Of a DNA stretch of 10,615 nucleotides, positions 7,497-10,615 are shown in pieces. Within the stretch, counting starts at the first letter, position 1. Each line of letters begins with the position of its first letter. This DNA comes from an uncultured Eubacteriales bacterium. GTDB taxonomy: Bacteria > Bacillota > Clostridia > Christensenellales > Christensenellaceae. The stretch lies in NCBI GenBank assembly GCA_905193725.1, contig CAJJPW010000055.1, forward strand, positions 1 to 10,615, in the 5' to 3' direction. A program made the translations under genes and the position numbers. The notes beneath the pieces are model-generated. The model was not told the origin of the DNA. It saw only the letters and a program-made list of their open reading frames with translations, and ran no database searches.

Positions 7497-7561
7497 CACA
7501 CTTGATTCTATCTTCACAGAGAAATACTACTCAATATTCATCGCAGCTAACTGAAATAATG

Positions 7562-7602
7562 AATCTTAAAATATGATAGAAACACGTTAAGAGACGATGT
7601 CA
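7562..7602 (+). repeat. Imperfect direct repeat, copy 2, upstream of the dehydrogenase promoter
   Basis: Partner of 7383-7424. Its 3' end contains CGATG (7595-7599), which can pair with CATCG at 7539-7543, just as CGACG pairs with CGTCG in copy 1. It ends 21 nt before the candidate -35 hexamer at 7624-7629, a position suited to regulator binding (inference). Confidence 0.65.
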
Positions 7603-7623
7603 GGTATAAAGTGTTTTACTAAT

Positions 7624-7652
7624 CTGTCATATGTGTAAAATTCCATTATAAA
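7624..7652 (+). promoter_or_regulatory. Candidate sigma-A promoter for the short-chain dehydrogenase
   Basis: CTGTCA (7624-7629, 4 of 6 to TTGACA), a 17-nt spacer, then TATAAA (7647-7652, 5 of 6 to TATAAT). The predicted start near 7659 leaves a leader of about 21 nt that includes AAAGGAGG (7665-7672), 7 nt before ATG 7680. This supports separate transcription of the dehydrogenase gene. Confidence 0.45.
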
Positions 7653-7679
7653 TTATTCAAGTAAAAAGGAGGAAATAAG

Positions 7680-8453
7680 ATGAACATTTTGGATCGTTTT
7701 AGACTGGACGGAAAGACGGCATTGATCACGGGCGGAGGAACCGGTATAGGAGAGGCATTTGCTATTGCGCTTGCTGAGGCGGGGGCAGATATAGCGATTG
7801 TAGACGTCCATGAAGAGGATGCTAAAAAAGTATGCAAAGAGGTCGAAGATCGGGGCCGCAAAGCACTATATGTGGTTGCTGATGTAAAGAACCCCAAAGA
7901 CACCGAAAAAATGGTAGATACCGTTGTGGATGAGTGGGGCAAGCTGGATATTGCAATCAACAACGCGGGAATTGGCGGCTGGTGCGATTTGCTGAATCTG
8001 GAAGAGGACGCCTGGGACAAGGTCATTGATACCAATCTCAAAGGAGTATACCTGTGCTGTAAAGCAGAGGCAAGGGTAATGATTCCCAATAAGTACGGCA
8101 AGATAATCAATATGGGATCCATGGCAGGCCATATCAAGGTGAGACCGCAAAACCAGTGCCATTATGATGCTTCAAAGGGCGGTGTAATACATATGACGAA
8201 GACCATTGCCGGCGAGTTGGCACAACACGGCATAAGAGTCAACTCCATAAGCCCGGGCATCGTGATCACTCCCCACTATAATATTCTCACTGGTTGGCAG
8301 GAATTGGTAGATGGATGGGTGGAGTTAATGCCTCTGGGCAGAACCGCAACTGTTGAGGATATGCAGGGAGCTGCCCTATATCTAGCAAGTGAAGTGTCAG
8401 ATTATATGACAGGACATGATATGCTGATCGATGGCGGTTATGCTATTTGGTAA
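7680..8453 (+). CDS. Short-chain dehydrogenase/reductase (SDR), polyol/ketose type
   Basis: Classical SDR oxidoreductase of 257 aa, normal length, cytosolic. ATG 7680 is 7 nt after AAAGGAGG. Motifs: cofactor loop TGGGTGIG (17-24), Asp42 at the end of the second strand (NAD(H) preference), NNAG (94-97), catalytic Ser147, Tyr162 and Lys166 in YDASK, and the end motif GHDMLIDGGY. The overall pattern, including PLGR and TGHDMLIDGG, resembles sugar and polyol reductases such as sorbose reductase, xylulose reductase and D-threitol dehydrogenase types; the precise substrate cannot be read from sequence. It follows the operon after 406 nt and has its own promoter candidate, yet shares the operon's base composition, so it probably belongs to the same catabolic block. 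It could interconvert a second stereoisomer of the polyol or ketose used by the zinc dehydrogenase (inference). Confidence 0.88.
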   Translation: MNILDRFRLDGKTALITGGGTGIGEAFAIALAEAGADIAIVDVHEEDAKKVCKEVEDRGRKALYVVADVKNPKDTEKMVDTVVDEWGKLDIAINNAGIGGWCDLLNLEEDAWDKVIDTNLKGVYLCCKAEARVMIPNKYGKIINMGSMAGHIKVRPQNQCHYDASKGGVIHMTKTIAGELAQHGIRVNSISPGIVITPHYNILTGWQELVDGWVELMPLGRTATVEDMQGAALYLASEVSDYMTGHDMLIDGGYAIW

Positions 8454-8473
8454 AAAAATTTGGTGAAATGGAC

Positions 8474-8516
8474 AGCAGATGATATTTTGGAAGCGAATTA
8501 CAAAATATCATCTGCT
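8474..8516. repeat. Perfect 16-bp inverted repeat with 11-nt loop
   Basis: AGCAGATGATATTTTG (8474-8489) is exactly reverse-complementary to 8501-8516. It starts 20 nt after the dehydrogenase stop and ends 45 nt before yidC. No T-run follows on the + strand, and the weak - strand T-tract is about 17 nt away, so it is not a standard intrinsic terminator. It may end the dehydrogenase transcript, bind a protein, or mark the island edge. Confidence 0.7.
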
Positions 8517-8561
8517 AGCAAACGCCAATGGTATTCATAAAGTAAAAATAGGAGGAAAATT

Positions 8562-9938
8562 ATGAAAAAAATCGTAGCACTGCTGCTGGTCGTTTTGCTG
8601 GCGCTGTCGCTGTGCGCCTGCACGGCGGCGGCCACCCAGGACAACACCGACGCCTACGCGGGCCTCGCACCCACAGAGGCTGCGGAGCAGGCCGCCGCGG
8701 CGACAAAGGATAACATGAGTCTGTCCGACATTATCCGCGTCCCGTTCGGCTATCTGCTCGACTGGCTGTACATGTTCACGAACAACTACGGCCTGGCGCT
8801 GATCCTCTTCTCCCTCATCATCAAGCTCGTGCTGCTGCCGATGTCGGTGAAGAGCAAGAAGAGCATGCTCAAAATGTCCCGCCTGTCGCCGCAGGTCAAG
8901 GCGCTCGAGTCGAAGTACGGCGACGACAAGCAGAAATATCAGCTGGCTGTCCAGCAGCTGTACAAGGAAGAGGGCGTCTCGATGGGCGGCGGCTGCCTGT
9001 GGTCGTTTATCCCGCTCATCATCCTGCTGCCGCTGTACTACATCATCCGTGAGCCCATCACGTACATGATGCACAACCCGCAGTCCACCTCCGCCGCCAT
9101 CGTCGCCTTCATGCAGGCCAGCGGCGTCAACCTCGGCAAGAATGCCTACTATGCCCAGTTGGCCGCCGCCGGTCACATCGGCGAGTTCATGGACGATCTC
9201 AAGGCGCTGGCTGTCACCGCGAACGCCAATCTGCAGGCCATGAACTTCCAGTTCCTCGGCATCGACCTGTCCGGCATCCCGTCCATCAAGTTCTGGGAGT
9301 GCGAAGGCTGGGGCGAGATCGGCCTGTTCCTCATTCCGGTCGTTTCGGCCGGTCTGCAGGCTGTGTCCATGTGGATCAGCCAGAAGATGAACAACCAGGT
9401 CGCCACGAACGCCGACGGCGAACAGGACGCCGAGGCTGCCAAGACGGCCAACCAGACCAACATGACCATGATGCTCATGATGCCGCTGATGTCCCTCTGG
9501 ATCGGCTTCTCCATGCCGGCCGCGATCTCCATCTACTGGATCGCGCAGGCCGTGTTCGGCGCCGTGCAGGATTATTTCCTGACGAAGCACTACCGCAAGG
9601 TCTATGAGGAAGAAGACGCCGTCCGGCAGGAGCTTGCAGCCAAGCGCCGCGCCGAAGAGGCGGAAAAAGAGCGCCAGCGCGCCCTGCGCCGGGAGCAGAA
9701 CCCCGACGGCATCACCGACAACGTCAGCAAGAAGAAGATCCGTCAGCAGGAAAAGGAAGCTGCGGAAAAGGCCGCCAGAGACTATGAGGCCAAGAAGAAC
9801 CCCGTTCCGGAGTCTGAGGTCAAAAAGCCGCTCTCCGGCGATCCGGAGCGTCCGTATTGCCGCGGCCGGGCCTACGATCCTTCTCACTACGGCAGAAAAC
9901 GCGCTGCCGAGTCTGACGCAGAACAGACGAAGGAGTAA
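8562..9938 (+). CDS. yidC: YidC/Oxa1/SpoIIIJ-family membrane protein insertase
   Basis: Inserts and folds membrane proteins, with or without the Sec translocon, in the cytoplasmic membrane. Length is 458 aa. ATG 8562 follows AGGAGG (8550-8555), 6 nt away. The N-terminus is a lipoprotein signal: MKK, a hydrophobic run, then the lipobox-like LCAC with Cys20 as the likely lipidated residue. The insertase core starts near residue 57, with a first transmembrane segment ending ALILFSLIIKLVLLP; Lys88 stands where most homologues have the groove Arg. Further membrane segments lie near residues 145-165 (FIPLIILLPLYYII), 255-275 and 300-340 (MMLMMPLMSLWIGFSMP, then SIYWIAQ). From about 345 there is a long basic, coiled-coil-like tail rich in Arg, Glu and Ala, as in Clostridia. 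GC content and G/C-ending codons differ sharply from the upstream genes. The next gene, jag, begins 2 nt after the stop. Upstream rnpA/yidD neighbours are missing. Confidence 0.95.
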   Translation: MKKIVALLLVVLLALSLCACTAAATQDNTDAYAGLAPTEAAEQAAAATKDNMSLSDIIRVPFGYLLDWLYMFTNNYGLALILFSLIIKLVLLPMSVKSKKSMLKMSRLSPQVKALESKYGDDKQKYQLAVQQLYKEEGVSMGGGCLWSFIPLIILLPLYYIIREPITYMMHNPQSTSAAIVAFMQASGVNLGKNAYYAQLAAAGHIGEFMDDLKALAVTANANLQAMNFQFLGIDLSGIPSIKFWECEGWGEIGLFLIPVVSAGLQAVSMWISQKMNNQVATNADGEQDAEAAKTANQTNMTMMLMMPLMSLWIGFSMPAAISIYWIAQAVFGAVQDYFLTKHYRKVYEEEDAVRQELAAKRRAEEAEKERQRALRREQNPDGITDNVSKKKIRQQEKEAAEKAARDYEAKKNPVPESEVKKPLSGDPERPYCRGRAYDPSHYGRKRAAESDAEQTKE

Positions 9939-9940
9939 CT

Positions 9941-10615
9941 ATGGAAAAATTTATCACCGCAACCGGTAAGACAATCGATCTGGCCATCGCAGCTGCGCTG
10001 GAGCAGCTGCGCATGGACCGCGACAGCGTCTCCGTCGAAGTGCTGGACAATCCGAAGTCCGGGTTCCTTGGCATCGGCGCGCAGCCGGCAAAGGTCAAGG
10101 TGACCTATGAGGCCCCGGACGAGGCACCCAAGCCCGCGCTGTCCTCCGCATCCAGAAGCAAGCCCAAGAAGCCCGCGCAGGAAGCCGCCGCAGCGCCGAA
10201 GGTCATTGCGCCCGCCGTTCCGGCCGCAGCACCCGCGCCCGCAATGGCACAGCCGAAATCCGAGCCGAAATCAGAGCCGAAGCCCGAGGCAAAGCCGCAG
10301 CAGCCCAGACCCGCGCGTGAGCAGAAGCCGCGCACGGATCGCAAGCCGCAGCAGTCCAGAGCGCCCAAGGCCCCCGCGGAGCGCCGCGAACAGCCCGCGC
10401 CCAAGGCTCCCGTTGAGCCGAAGGTCTACGCACCGGCAGAGCCAGGCTCCGTAGAGGAGAAGATCGAGCAGTTCATCAAGGGCCTGCTCGAACACATGGG
10501 CTCCGACGCCGTGCCGCACGCCGTCAAGACGGCGGACGAGACGTATCTGGTTGATCTCGTGGGTGAAAACCTTGGCATCCTCATTGGCCGCCGCGGCGAG
10601 ACGCTCGACGCAATC
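9941..10615 (+). CDS. jag: Jag (SpoIIIJ-associated, KhpB/EloR-like) RNA-binding protein, 3' truncated by window edge
   Basis: RNA-binding protein usually encoded beside yidC and linked to cell-wall elongation and division in Firmicutes. ATG 9941 follows AAGGAG (9930-9935), 5 nt away, so translation is coupled to yidC. The visible 225 residues show a Jag-N domain (about 1-56: ATGKTIDLAIAAALEQL, then SGFLGIGAQPA), then a disordered linker of about 105 residues rich in Ala, Pro, Lys and Glu, including a 12-nt tandem repeat (PKSE, PKSE, PKPE at 10253-10288). After it the KH domain begins, with the GxxG loop in LIGRRGETLDAI at the very end. The R3H domain lies beyond the window. The long linker is a common variable feature of Jag. 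Core composition matches yidC. The high-GC linker creates long spurious open frames on both strands. Confidence 0.93.
   Translation, partial: MEKFITATGKTIDLAIAAALEQLRMDRDSVSVEVLDNPKSGFLGIGAQPAKVKVTYEAPDEAPKPALSSASRSKPKKPAQEAAAAPKVIAPAVPAAAPAPAMAQPKSEPKSEPKPEAKPQQPRPAREQKPRTDRKPQQSRAPKAPAERREQPAPKAPVEPKVYAPAEPGSVEEKIEQFIKGLLEHMGSDAVPHAVKTADETYLVDLVGENLGILIGRRGETLDAI

Larger units (their letters stand above)
7295..7504. repeat. Distant inverted repeat pair, 16 nt with one mismatch
   Basis: CAAGTGTGATAAAGGC (7295-7310) and the reverse complement of GCCTTTCTCACACTTG (7489-7504) match at 15 of 16 positions. They bracket 210 nt. No target-site duplication is visible outside them. Each arm also belongs to a local hairpin, so long-range and local pairing exclude each other. 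Confidence 0.55.
7274..7679. other. 406-nt repeat-rich AT-rich intergenic region with no gene
   Basis: No credible coding frame on either strand. It contains the hairpin at 7294-7340, two imperfect direct repeats (7383-7424 and 7562-7602), a distant inverted repeat (7295-7310 with 7489-7504), a second hairpin (7470-7494), and a likely promoter and ribosome site for the next gene. It separates the operon from the short-chain dehydrogenase and is the only large non-coding stretch in the window. Confidence 0.8.

Noticed and set aside
7295..7504. Insertion sequence
   Set aside because: Inverted repeats are present but there is no transposase frame and no target-site duplication; kept only as a possible miniature element.
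7383..7602. CRISPR array
   Set aside because: Only two diverged copies with a 137-nt gap, no regular spacers and no cas genes.
7646..8137. 163-codon - strand frame over the short-chain dehydrogenase
   Set aside because: Antisense shadow of a clear SDR gene; no ribosome site or domain.
8535..9887. 450-codon open frame on the - strand
   Set aside because: It is the antisense shadow of yidC. High-GC codon usage removes stops on the opposite strand, and the translation is a low-complexity Arg/Leu/Val/His mix without a domain, while yidC on the + strand is unmistakable.
10105..10519. Overlapping open frames on both strands in the jag linker region
   Set aside because: Translations are Arg/Pro/Ser or Gly/Ala runs produced by the GC-rich Ala/Pro/Lys linker. 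The + strand frame from 9941 continues through the linker into a proper KH domain.

Overview
The window looks like chromosomal DNA of a Gram-positive anaerobe of the Clostridia, most likely a gut-type Oscillospirales or Ruminococcaceae relative. The basis is strong AGGAGG-type ribosome sites, a yidC-jag pair with a long charged YidC tail and a long Ala/Pro/Lys Jag linker, and the catabolic gene families present. The genus is inference; no rRNA or other marker gene is here. All supported genes lie on the + strand.

Region 1 (1-7273) is a tightly packed catabolic operon. It starts with the 3' part of an M20C/PepD-like dipeptidase. Next come a zinc alcohol dehydrogenase resembling erythritol/L-threitol dehydrogenase, a transketolase split into N and C subunits (8-nt overlap), a glycerol-kinase-like FGGY sugar kinase and, after a 74-nt gap, an NAD/metal-dependent family GH4 glycosidase. 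Read together they suggest this route: GH4 or the peptidase frees a polyol or sugar from a conjugate, the dehydrogenase oxidises it to a ketose, the kinase phosphorylates the ketose, and the split transketolase moves a two-carbon unit into the pentose-phosphate pool. The dehydrogenase-kinase-split transketolase logic resembles D-apiose/apulose and tetritol catabolism, but the substrate cannot be fixed from sequence. No transporter or regulator is in view.

Region 2 (7274-7679) is a 406-nt AT-rich intergenic stretch dense in repeats. It holds a terminator-like hairpin after GH4, two imperfect ~42-nt direct repeats 179 nt apart, a 16-nt inverted repeat that competes with the local hairpins, a second hairpin, and a plausible promoter for the next gene. 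Region 3 (7680-8453) is a short-chain dehydrogenase of the polyol/ketose type, probably transcribed on its own but functionally linked to the operon.

Region 4 (8454-10615) begins with a perfect 16-bp inverted repeat. After it, composition jumps abruptly from about 47-52% GC to about 62% GC (one 60-nt line counted by hand per point) with G/C-ending codons. Here lie yidC (membrane insertase) and the 5' part of jag, separated by 2 nt. These are core genes normally found in rpmH-rnpA-yidD-yidC-jag near oriC. The expected upstream partners are absent, so the catabolic block looks like an island placed directly against yidC, or the contig is joined wrongly there.
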